A DNA stretch of 33,525 bases from SOIV01 sp964435925 (GCA_964435925.1 CAYTBG010000022.1:1-33525), one strand, 5' to 3'; counted from the first letter of the stretch, positions 24,466-31,529 are shown. Program-made: numbers and translations. The notes: a model not told the origin generated them from the sequence alone.

Positions 24466-25551
24466 ATGGAACGCCCTCCACTATCTGCAATCAGCTACGC
24501 TAAGTTTAGCGAGAGGTTGAATAAGCAGGTTATAGCCAAGAGGATCCCTATTAAAGGATCATTTGAGCTTACATTTCGCTGCAACCTACGCTGCGTTCAT
24601 TGCTATTGCAATTTGCCGCTGAATGATCAAGATGCGATTGAGAAGGAACTCACAACTGAAGAGGTATTCCATATCTTTGACCAGATAGCTGAGGCAGGAT
24701 GTCTATGGCTGTTGCTAACTGGAGGGGAACCTCTGCTGCGAAAAGACTTTTTGGAAATTTACACTTATGCCAAGAAGAAAGGCTTCCTTATCTCTCTATT
24801 TACTAACGGGACACTCATTACGCCAAAGATTGCCGATTATTTGGCTGAATGGCTGCCGTTTATAGTGGAAATCACATTATACGGAGTGACTAAAGAGACT
24901 CATGAAAAAGTAACCGGGATTCCTGGCTCATTTAAGCGCTGTCAAAGGGGTATTGAGTTACTTTTAGAGAGGAAAATTCCTTTAGGGCTGAAGACCATGG
25001 CCATGACCTTAAACCGGGATGAGCTTTCGAACATAAAAGAATATGCTGAAGGATTAGGAGTGAAATTCCGTTTCGATCCTATACTCAACCCCAGGCTGGA
25101 CGGCTCTAAAACACCCTGCAATTTCCGGTTATCGCCTGAAGAGGTCGTCAAGCTAGATTTAGCTGATGAGAAAAGAGTTAAAGAATGGCGGGAGTTCTGT
25201 GAAAGGTCTATAGGTCCTTACCAAGTTGATAATCTTTTCGATTGTGGCGCAGGCATTTCCACATTTCATATCGATCCCTACGGTCAAATGAGTTCCTGCG
25301 AAATGGTTCGGTTTCAGAATTATGACTTACGTTGCGGTTCCTTTGAAGAGGGTTGGCATCACGCTATTCCTGAATTTTTAACTCTAAAACCTACGAGCGA
25401 TTATCCATGCGGCAAGTGTGAATTAATATCTCTATGCGGTCAATGCCCGGGCTGGGCATATCTGGAAAATGGTAATCCAGAAACGCCTGTAGAATATCTC
25501 TGCCAGATAGCCCATCTTCGGGCAGAGGCATTTAATATAAAAAAACTTTAA
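24466..25551 (+). CDS. Radical SAM/SPASM peptide-modifying enzyme
   Basis: This 361-residue protein has the radical SAM cluster motif CNLRCVHC (Cys39, Cys43, Cys46), then LLLTGGEPLLRKDF (SAM-binding GGEP) in a TIM-barrel context. The C-terminal SPASM region has Cys260 and Cys278 (CGAGIST...SSC), CGKCELISLCGQC (Cys315, 318, 324, 327) and Cys346, enough for two auxiliary iron-sulphur clusters. SPASM enzymes next to PqqD-like genes crosslink or otherwise modify RiPP cores, for example thioether or C-C bonds. It lies between the PqqD-like gene and the precursor, which follows after 13 bp. The substrate is therefore very probably the 57-residue peptide. The bond formed is unknown. Confidence 0.92.
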   Translation: MERPPLSAISYAKFSERLNKQVIAKRIPIKGSFELTFRCNLRCVHCYCNLPLNDQDAIEKELTTEEVFHIFDQIAEAGCLWLLLTGGEPLLRKDFLEIYTYAKKKGFLISLFTNGTLITPKIADYLAEWLPFIVEITLYGVTKETHEKVTGIPGSFKRCQRGIELLLERKIPLGLKTMAMTLNRDELSNIKEYAEGLGVKFRFDPILNPRLDGSKTPCNFRLSPEEVVKLDLADEKRVKEWREFCERSIGPYQVDNLFDCGAGISTFHIDPYGQMSSCEMVRFQNYDLRCGSFEEGWHHAIPEFLTLKPTSDYPCGKCELISLCGQCPGWAYLENGNPETPVEYLCQIAHLRAEAFNIKKL

Positions 25552-25564
25552 AAAGGAGGCAAAA

Positions 25565-25738
25565 TTGGAGACAAAAGAAAAAAACCGGAAAAATTACAAA
25601 AAACCACAAATAAATCAAGTCAACCTGGTAATCGAGGAAGCGGTGTTACAAGCCTGTAAGACGGGCCCAGGGGCTTCTGGAGCCTCGACTAGGAATTGTG
25701 ATCATGCCGGCTGCAAGAAGAGTATTTATGGTTCCTAG
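25565..25738 (+). CDS. RiPP precursor peptide (TTG start)
   Basis: This 57-residue peptide was found by reading the gap after the radical SAM gene. The TTG at 25565 has an ideal Shine-Dalgarno (AAAGGAGG, 5 nt away). The N-terminal half is basic and carries YKKPQI (residues 11-16), matching the Y-x2-P-x-L/I leader motif bound by PqqD-type recognition domains in lasso-peptide systems. IEEAVLQAC (23-31) follows. The likely core, about residues 31-57, has Cys31, Cys45 and Cys50, a Gly/Ser/Ala-rich stretch (33-41), and ends IYGS. Three cysteines and small residues suit thioether-type crosslinks. The C-terminal Ser is notable beside the HprK-like kinase gene. No similar named peptide is recalled. 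Confidence 0.85.
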   Translation: METKEKNRKNYKKPQINQVNLVIEEAVLQACKTGPGASGASTRNCDHAGCKKSIYGS

Positions 25739-25767
25739 TCCAGGTAGAATAGTCTACCCCTAGAACC
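25730..25767 (+). promoter_or_regulatory. Stem-loop over the precursor stop codon
   Basis: GGTAGA (25743-25748) pairs with TCTACC (25753-25758) around an ATAG loop, and outer arms GGTTCCTAG/CTAGAACC extend it with bulges, taking in the TAG stop. There is no U-run. This position, between precursor and modifying genes, suggests an RNA-stabilising or partial-termination element that would raise precursor dosage. An A/T inverted repeat (25768-25776 with 25789-25797) follows. Confidence 0.55.
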
Positions 25768-25866
25768 AATTATAATCAACCTTTTATAATTATAATTTCG
25801 CTTTTGATGCACTAAATCCCGCAGGAAATAACAATTTGAAAAAAACTCAGGCGAGACTGATCCGTT

Positions 25867-26742
25867 ATGAAAAATGAAGAGAGACTAAAAGAATTCACCA
25901 TAGGTATAGCCGGTATTGGTTTATCTTTTCTCTTCGATCAAAATCTATCTGAATCTGGAGTTGAAGATATATATTATGAGTTCATCACAGATATTAGACC
26001 TGAAACAAAGCTTCGACTGCATCAGGACAGTTTTCCTGAAAGGAGCAAGGGAAAAAAGATATTTGATTCCGGCAGTACGTGGTCCCTTTTCCTCGATCAG
26101 GGAAAATATGTCCTGCAAGATTCTTCCTTTGATTATGATCCACCTCCTAATCAAGTCGTGATTTTAGAATCTGATTTTAAATCTGGCGATATCTATAAGA
26201 ATGATGAGTTCTTTAAAAATTTATTACTCCATCCGGTAGAATATCCTTTAAATCAGGTTTTGATGATAATCCTCCTGTCCCGTTGCAAAGGAGTAATGCT
26301 CCATGCTTGCGGTATTGATGACAGTGGTTATGGTTATCTTTTTTTGGGCAATTCAGGTCATGGTAAGTCAACGATCGCCAGATTGTGGTCTGAAAATCAG
26401 GCGACAGTTCTTAATGATGATAGGATCATTGTAACAGAAAAAAATGGAGAGCTCTTAATGTACGGGACTCCATGGCCCGGCGATTTCAAGAAAATATCGT
26501 CAAAAGGGCTTCCGATTCGCAAATTATTCTTTTTGCGTCATGGAGAAAAGAACTCGGCGGTTCCCAAAGAGGGCCGAGAGGCCGTTTTAATGCTTTTAAC
26601 TCGCTGTTTTCCTCCAATCTGGGATAAAAAAGGAATGGAGTATACAATGGATCTGTGCCATCGCCTTGTAAATAAGGTCCCGTGCTACGAATTTAGCTTT
26701 GAACCAGACAGGAAAATAGTGGATTTTGTAAAAAATATATAA
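25867..26742 (+). CDS. HprK-like kinase (peptide-modification type)
   Basis: This 291-residue protein is related to the C-terminal half of HPr kinase/phosphorylase. HACGI (146-150) precedes Walker A GNSGHGKST (161-169), and LNDDR (182-186) gives the acidic Mg-binding pair seen in HprK homologues. The N-terminal 130 residues have no HprK N-domain signature. HprK-like proteins in lasso-peptide loci phosphorylate a C-terminal serine of the precursor. Here the precursor also ends in Ser, so the same reaction is inferred but not shown. The gene lies 128 bp after the precursor and 4 bp before the peptidase gene. It is unlikely to regulate carbon metabolism, as no HPr gene is near. Confidence 0.8.
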   Translation: MKNEERLKEFTIGIAGIGLSFLFDQNLSESGVEDIYYEFITDIRPETKLRLHQDSFPERSKGKKIFDSGSTWSLFLDQGKYVLQDSSFDYDPPPNQVVILESDFKSGDIYKNDEFFKNLLLHPVEYPLNQVLMIILLSRCKGVMLHACGIDDSGYGYLFLGNSGHGKSTIARLWSENQATVLNDDRIIVTEKNGELLMYGTPWPGDFKKISSKGLPIRKLFFLRHGEKNSAVPKEGREAVLMLLTRCFPPIWDKKGMEYTMDLCHRLVNKVPCYEFSFEPDRKIVDFVKNI

Positions 26743-26746
26743 ATCA

Positions 26747-27226
26747 GTGAGAAAGATTGTTCATTTAAGAAATATCGATTTATTAGAATTAAGCAAAGAC
26801 ATCTTTAGAAAAGACAAATCAATTCGTTTCCAGGCAAAAGGCTGGAGCATGCGTCCCTTTATTCGGAACGGAGATTTTATAGTAGTTAGTCCAATCGAAA
26901 ACTCCTCGATTAAAACAGGAGATGTGGTGTTATGTATAACAACCGAGAATAAGGTTATAGTTCATCGAGTTATTAAAAAGTACAAAAAAGATAAAGATAA
27001 TAGAATCACAATGCTTATTAAGGGGGATGCTACGTTTAGCTCTCCTGAAAAGGTTGATATAAAAAGCGTATTGGGTAAAGTAGTAGCAGTCGAAAGGAAC
27101 GGGCAGAAAAAAAGACTGGATACAAAATTCTACCAGATAAAAGGTCTGTTCTTTGCGGGAATATCTCCCTTTAGCCAGTGTACTTATCCATTCTTAAGTA
27201 AGATTAAGAAGTATTTCAATAATTAG
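26747..27226 (+). CDS. S24/S26-family peptidase (S26B signal-peptidase-like)
   Basis: This 159-residue protein has GWSMRPFIRNGDFIVV, with the catalytic Ser34 in S-M, and VIVHRVI, with His73 in place of the bacterial Lys. IKGDATF (Asp94) follows, and LGKVVAVER closes the core. Ser/His/Asp with HRV and KGD are marks of the S26B (archaeal/SEC11-like) type. There is no clear N-terminal membrane anchor, unlike secretory signal peptidases; the C-terminal GLFFAGISPFSQCTYPF is only mildly hydrophobic. It could cut the leader from the modified peptide. The GTG start (26747) is 4 bp after the kinase stop, with no Shine-Dalgarno, so coupling is likely. Confidence 0.78.
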   Translation: MRKIVHLRNIDLLELSKDIFRKDKSIRFQAKGWSMRPFIRNGDFIVVSPIENSSIKTGDVVLCITTENKVIVHRVIKKYKKDKDNRITMLIKGDATFSSPEKVDIKSVLGKVVAVERNGQKKRLDTKFYQIKGLFFAGISPFSQCTYPFLSKIKKYFNN

Positions 27227-27327
27227 AGGCACTTCTTAATATTTATCGAAGGTATATTCAATCCTGAGAAATGGAAAATATTTGACAGTAAGGAAAAACA
27301 AAAAATCCATTTAAAGTGAGAAGATAA

Positions 27328-28530
27328 TTGAGCTGGAAAGAGGAAGATCGATTATTGCTCTACTGCTGCCGAAAAGATATAGGCCTCAAGAACAGAAATA
27401 AAATAATTGAAATACAGAGAAGAAACCTGGATTGGGAATGTTTCTTACGAAAGGCAAGAGAAAATGGTATCGCGGCTGTAGTTTATTCCAGGCTGAATGA
27501 AATTAAAAAGGACTGTACTCACATTCCATCCTTCATTTATAAAAAATTAAAAAAGGTTTATTACTTGAACGCCACCCAGAATTCTCTGATTTATGAGGAA
27601 TTAGGAAAGGTGCTTAAGATATTTTCTAATGCCGGGCTTCAGGTGATAGTCCTTAAGGGTGCGGTATTAGCTGAAAAAATTTACGGAAATTTAGCCTTGA
27701 GGCCGATGATGGATGTAGACCTGCTGGTCAAAAAAAAAGACATGTTTTGCTTGGATGAACAGATGAAAATATTAGGCTACAGGCCTTCTGATATATCTGT
27801 GGAAGATATTGATTTTTCTTCCGGATATCTGACCACGCTCGATTATCGAAGTTTGTCCCCGAATTCTCCCTCTTTTCACGTTCACTGGCATTTTGTTAAT
27901 TCCACAATTCCCAATGAATCTTACATAAAAAATATCAAAATTGAGGATATCTGGCGTGATGCAGAAAAAACCAAGATTGCCAACGTGGAAACACTGGTAA
28001 TGGCACCCCATCATCTTCTTATCCACCTTTCAGAACATGCTCTCAGAGTCACTCATTCTTTGAGCAAGCTTAGCTTCTTTTGCGACATCAATGAGGCTGT
28101 GAATTCTTACCAGGAAAGATTGGATTGGGACCAGTTAGTAAAGGAAAGTCTTAAGTTTAACCTTAGTCAGATGGTCTACATAAGCCTTTATTTTACCGCT
28201 AAATTTTTAGAAACAAAAACTCCCGAATATGTTTTGTTAAAGCTAAGGCCAGAGCGGCTTAGTCTGGGTGAGAGAATCTTTATGAATTCTATCTCGAACA
28301 ATAAACGTTTTCCAGGCTTGAGTTATTTGGTCCATTTATCAATGAACAGCGGATTTTTGCAAAAGATGAATTTTTTGGGAAGAACATTATTCCCACCCCC
28401 TCAAATTATAGCTCAAAGAAACTATATCCCCCAATCAAAATTGAGTTACATCCATTATATCCAGAGAATAAGTGAAGTTCTCTCCCGCCTCGCCAAAACT
28501 TTGAGTCAAAGCTTTCTACCGCGCAATTAA
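27328..28530 (+). CDS. NTP_transf_5-type nucleotidyltransferase
   Basis: This 400-residue protein has the core VIVLKGAVLAEKIYGNLALRPMMDVDLLV (residues about 106-134). LKG replaces the usual G-S, and the metal-binding pair is Asp129/Asp131, as in the uncharacterised nucleotidyltransferase family PF14907. The rest is mostly helical, with HVHWHFV and APHHLLIHLSEHAL typical of the family. Such genes accompany HprK-like, PqqD-like and peptidase genes in lasso and related RiPP loci. A role in adding or removing a nucleotide or phospho group on the peptide is possible but unproven. The TTG start at 27328 lacks a strong Shine-Dalgarno. It is the last gene of the cassette; the 101 bp before it hold no second precursor. 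Confidence 0.78.
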   Translation: MSWKEEDRLLLYCCRKDIGLKNRNKIIEIQRRNLDWECFLRKARENGIAAVVYSRLNEIKKDCTHIPSFIYKKLKKVYYLNATQNSLIYEELGKVLKIFSNAGLQVIVLKGAVLAEKIYGNLALRPMMDVDLLVKKKDMFCLDEQMKILGYRPSDISVEDIDFSSGYLTTLDYRSLSPNSPSFHVHWHFVNSTIPNESYIKNIKIEDIWRDAEKTKIANVETLVMAPHHLLIHLSEHALRVTHSLSKLSFFCDINEAVNSYQERLDWDQLVKESLKFNLSQMVYISLYFTAKFLETKTPEYVLLKLRPERLSLGERIFMNSISNNKRFPGLSYLVHLSMNSGFLQKMNFLGRTLFPPPQIIAQRNYIPQSKLSYIHYIQRISEVLSRLAKTLSQSFLPRN

Positions 28531-28641
28531 AGCAAAACGCTTAACTTTTTTATATGGTTGATACTGAGACATTTCCTCATTCTTTTTTAATAATTCTTGT
28601 GTAAACTTAGAGATAATATTGCGACTAATTCGAAACAACTA

Positions 28642-28670
28642 TTGAAAATTTTCCTATTGCGTGCTACATT
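28642..28670 (+). promoter_or_regulatory. Promoter of the PilZ gene (near-leaderless)
   Basis: TTGAAA (28642-28647) and TACATT (28665-28670) are 17 nt apart. The predicted start falls within about 3-5 nt of the ATG at 28681, and no Shine-Dalgarno is present. Confidence 0.5.
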
Positions 28671-28680
28671 GTGAAACACC

Positions 28681-29028
28681 ATGAGCAAAGAAAAAAGGAA
28701 ATCCATCCGGTCTCAATGTGTTCTTCCTGCAGAATTGATAAAAATAGAAGGTAAAGATCATTTAGTTATGAGAACAACAGCCCATGATCTCTCTGATGAG
28801 GGATTAAAGTTAACTATTAATTTTGATCTTAACCCAGGTTCTACTATGGATTTAAGACTCTATATCCCAGAAAAAAAATTATCAACCTTACTGTCAGGAG
28901 AAATAATCAGGGTTAAAAGTACAGATAAAAAGTTGGAAGTAGGACTGAAAATAAAAGAGATAGATAGTAAATTAAAGCATGAGATCCTCACTTGGGTTTT
29001 CCCTGGCTGGCTAAAAGATAAAGAATAG
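28681..29028 (+). CDS. PilZ domain protein (c-di-GMP receptor)
   Basis: This 115-residue single-domain PilZ protein has both c-di-GMP-binding motifs: R-x3-R as RKSIR (Arg6, Arg10) and D/N-x-S-x-x-G as DLSDEG (Asp36, Ser38, Gly41). The barrel strands follow with LSGEIIRV and VGLKI, and a final helix. It should bind cyclic di-GMP and pass the signal to an unknown partner; the HD-GYP protein in this window could control the same pool. The gene starts right after its promoter with no leader and is followed after 39 bp by the DUF4198 gene. Confidence 0.88.
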   Translation: MSKEKRKSIRSQCVLPAELIKIEGKDHLVMRTTAHDLSDEGLKLTINFDLNPGSTMDLRLYIPEKKLSTLLSGEIIRVKSTDKKLEVGLKIKEIDSKLKHEILTWVFPGWLKDKE

Positions 29029-29032
29029 GAGT

Positions 29033-29057
29033 ACCGAGGGCAGGACTCGAACCGGCA
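29033..29057 (-). repeat. tRNA 3'-end fragment, left copy of a direct repeat
   Basis: Read on the minus strand it is a T-arm plus acceptor strand (GCCGGTTCGAGTCC then CTCGGT), with one mismatch in the T-stem. Bases 29034-29057 match 33300-33323 at 23 of 24 positions in the same orientation. No other tRNA sequence is attached. It ends just before the Shine-Dalgarno of the DUF4198 gene. Confidence 0.7.
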
Positions 29058-29067
29058 GGAGGAATCA

Positions 29068-29880
29068 ATGAAAAAAACTCTCCTAGTTCTCCTGGCTTTT
29101 TTTATAATTATCTTGTCTACTTCAACTATATCGGCTCATGATTTCTGGTTAGTGCCCCAATTATTCAGGATTAATCCTGGAGATTCGGTAACTATATCTG
29201 CCAATACGGGAATGGACTTCCCAAATAGTCTGAGTGCAGTAACTCCGGACAGGGTTAACCAATTCATCCTGGTAGGAAAATCAATAAAAAAGAATATTAC
29301 AGATTTAAAAGTACAAGGCAATTCTTTAGTTACAGAATGCACATTTAAAGAATCCGGCACATATGTTGTCGGTGTAGATTTGAAGCCGAAAGAGATTAAA
29401 CTTACGGCCGAGGAATTCAATGAATATCTGCTTCATGACGGCCTTCCAAATATTTATGAACTAAGGAAAAAAGAGGGAATTCTTGATAAAGAGGCAGTCG
29501 AGCATTATTCCAAATATCCAAAGGCAATTATTCAAGTCGGAAAAAAATTGGATGAAGTGCCAATAAAACCTTTAGGACTTCCGATTGAAATTGTACCTAC
29601 AGCAAATCCATATGGGTTAAAGATAGGAGATGACCTGGAAGTTACTGTATTGTTCCAAGGAAAGCCCCTTTCAGGCACAGAAATAGCCTGGAGCTATCCT
29701 GGGAAAGGAGAAGAATTTGCCGGTTCAAAAGAGACCGATAAAAATGGCAAAGCTGTTATTCCGCTGCACAAGGTCGGCCCGTATGTAATCAGATTAACAC
29801 ACATGGAATGGGTCAAAAAACCAACACATGAATGGGAGAGTTACTGGACTTCCTTAACTTTTGAGGTTTTGCCGAATTGA
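29068..29880 (+). CDS. DUF4198 family secreted protein
   Basis: This 270-residue protein has a clear signal peptide (MKK, hydrophobic core 4-17, cleavage after SA at 22-23), so the mature chain would begin HDFWLVP, the conserved start of DUF4198 proteins. These periplasmic proteins are associated with metal (nickel/cobalt or copper) handling, mostly by gene context. The C-terminal half holds Ig-like strands (VTVLFQGKPLSGTEIAWSYPGK) and DKNGKAVIPL, a common carbohydrate-binding-like fold. A good Shine-Dalgarno GGAGG lies 6 nt upstream, at the edge of the tRNA fragment. A free N-terminal His could bind a metal, an inference only. Confidence 0.82.
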   Translation: MKKTLLVLLAFFIIILSTSTISAHDFWLVPQLFRINPGDSVTISANTGMDFPNSLSAVTPDRVNQFILVGKSIKKNITDLKVQGNSLVTECTFKESGTYVVGVDLKPKEIKLTAEEFNEYLLHDGLPNIYELRKKEGILDKEAVEHYSKYPKAIIQVGKKLDEVPIKPLGLPIEIVPTANPYGLKIGDDLEVTVLFQGKPLSGTEIAWSYPGKGEEFAGSKETDKNGKAVIPLHKVGPYVIRLTHMEWVKKPTHEWESYWTSLTFEVLPN

Positions 29881-30039
29881 AAACAGGCAGCCAAAAGACC
29901 AAGTTTCATATGATCTCGGAGGAATGGGAAAGGAGTCGTAAGAAACAGGATTACCTTGGACAATCTCCTCTAAGGGAAAATGGTCGATCCCTTTTGAGCG
30001 AAATGAAAGCTAAGATGTTATTTTGACAGAAGTGTTGGA

Positions 30040-31209
30040 TCAGCTGAAGAAGCGGCTGGCAGAGATACGGTAGATACCTCCTTCACTTTTTTTGACGACC
30101 TTCGGCTCTTGTGTCAGCTGGACGACAGGAATTCCTCCAAGTGCTTCTGAGTGCTTTCGATGGTGGTTCCCCACCGGAGCATCAGATAGCTTTGCCTCAA
30201 AAAGACACCAAGGCTGCTTATTTTTAACAATCAAAAAATCTGTTTCGCGCCTGTCTTTTGTCCGGACGTAATAAAGTTCAAGCAAACCAAGGCCGCTATC
30301 GTTCCACAGCTCGATCAACGTCCTGAGCTCGACGGCGATATAATTTTCAAAGCGAAAGGCGGGATCTGGACACCTTGCCCAGTCTAAAAAATAGCATTTC
30401 TTCTCTTTTTTGATAGCTCTTGAAATACTACGGCTGTAGGGAGGAATCAGAAAAACGACATAGGTCAGTTGAAGGGCTGAGATCGCATTTTTCACAGCCG
30501 TATAGCTAACTTGCATGTCTTCTCGAAGAGCATTCAGTGAGAGAGGAGATCCAACACGATCAGGCAGCCGTATGATCAAGGAAGCAACATTTTCTGTCTC
30601 GATTATTCGCGTCAGGTCTCTGATATCTTCCCGGATGATCTGATCGACTGTATCCATCTGCCAACGCCTGAAAAATCGATTACTTGCTTTATAAAAGGGC
30701 TCGGGAAAGCCGCTGTAATATAGAAGCTGGTTGAGCAGGTCCTGCTCATACCGGACTTTGGTGATTCGCATTTCGATAAAATCTGTTGCTGATTCCCCTT
30801 CCCTTAGTTGTGGCATTGTGTTTCCGGCTACTTCCGATAGGGAAAGAGGAAACAGGTTGAAAAGGAAATACCGCCCGGTGAGAGCATCTCCGGACATACG
30901 GAACCATTCCAGGCGCGCACTACCAGTAACGATGAATCGTGCTGTATCTTCGAATTTATCGAAATAGTCCTTCAGGATGTTTTTCCATTTCGGCATCTTG
31001 TGGATCTCATCCAAACATACCCAGACAGGCATATCCTCTCTTTGGGCATCGTAAATGTCCGTTTCAAAAAAATCAGGATCTTGAAGGTACTTATTGCGGA
31101 CGGACCGCAGGTCCCAATTGCAATAAAGTTTATCGAGTTTCTGTTGATGTAGGAAATTTTTGGATAGGGTCGTTTTTCCAATCTGCCGAGGACCGGAAAT
31201 GAAACGCAT
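30040..31209 (-). CDS. DUF4143 AAA ATPase, N-terminus interrupted by an amber codon
   Basis: This 389-residue ATPase has Walker A SGPRQIGKTT (residues 5-14), Walker B VWVCLDEIHK, sensor ARFIVTGSARLEWF, and a C-terminal DUF4143 nuclease-like domain (YYVRTKDRRETDFLIV, FEAKLSD). Upstream of the ATG at 31209 the same frame continues as VIKRHLEDICFQEEFGR from a GTG at 31263, matching the usual family N-terminus, but a TAG at 31212-31210 lies directly before the ATG. It is either a fresh pseudogene or is translated from the internal ATG. The family is linked to DNA-related and toxin-like roles of unknown detail. GC is higher than in its neighbours, suggesting transfer. Confidence 0.78.
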   Translation of the reverse strand: MRFISGPRQIGKTTLSKNFLHQQKLDKLYCNWDLRSVRNKYLQDPDFFETDIYDAQREDMPVWVCLDEIHKMPKWKNILKDYFDKFEDTARFIVTGSARLEWFRMSGDALTGRYFLFNLFPLSLSEVAGNTMPQLREGESATDFIEMRITKVRYEQDLLNQLLYYSGFPEPFYKASNRFFRRWQMDTVDQIIREDIRDLTRIIETENVASLIIRLPDRVGSPLSLNALREDMQVSYTAVKNAISALQLTYVVFLIPPYSRSISRAIKKEKKCYFLDWARCPDPAFRFENYIAVELRTLIELWNDSGLGLLELYYVRTKDRRETDFLIVKNKQPWCLFEAKLSDAPVGNHHRKHSEALGGIPVVQLTQEPKVVKKSEGGIYRISASRFFS

Positions 31210-31390
31210 CTAACGGCCGAATTCTTCCTGGAAGCAGATATCCTCTAGGTGTCTTTTAATCACATGACTATTTATCTAAATAAGTAAATAAGTCAAGACT
31301 TTTTTATCTATAAGGTAAAAAAATTCCTGCCTGATTTTTGATTTTGTTGCATAAAGAGCTTTTAGCATAATGAACTCCAATTTGAATACA

Positions 31391-31414
31391 ATTGTACTCA
31401 ATTAAGAGTACAAT
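31391..31414. promoter_or_regulatory. Perfect 9-bp palindrome in the divergent arsR / DUF4143 gap
   Basis: ATTGTACTC (31391-31399) and GAGTACAAT (31406-31414) form a perfect inverted repeat with a 6-nt AATTAA spacer. It resembles an operator for a dimeric regulator. It does not match the arsR operator sequence at 31514. The rest of 31264-31500 has no gene. Confidence 0.5.
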
Positions 31415-31500
31415 ATTAACTTTACTCTTTCCCAAAATAACGAACTATTATAGTTTAATTATTTTCTCATTTCCTGAGTTGGCAATGTTAATAAATCTTC

Positions 31501-31529
31501 TTGACAATTGTATCATATTTGGTTATTCT
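31501..31529 (+). promoter_or_regulatory. arsR promoter
   Basis: A perfect -35 TTGACA (31501-31506) and TATTCT (31524-31529, 4/6) are 17 nt apart. The predicted start is at about 31536-31537, on the arsR ATG. Confidence 0.7.

Noticed and set aside
25867..26742. Canonical HPr kinase/phosphorylase of carbon control
   Set aside because: The N-terminal domain does not match, no HPr gene is nearby, and the gene is embedded in the peptide cassette.
24175..28530. Ordinary lasso-peptide cluster
   Set aside because: No asparagine-synthetase-like cyclase or transglutaminase-like protease is adjacent. The AsnB at 11634 keeps a full glutaminase domain, is 12 kb away, and belongs to the glycan cluster.
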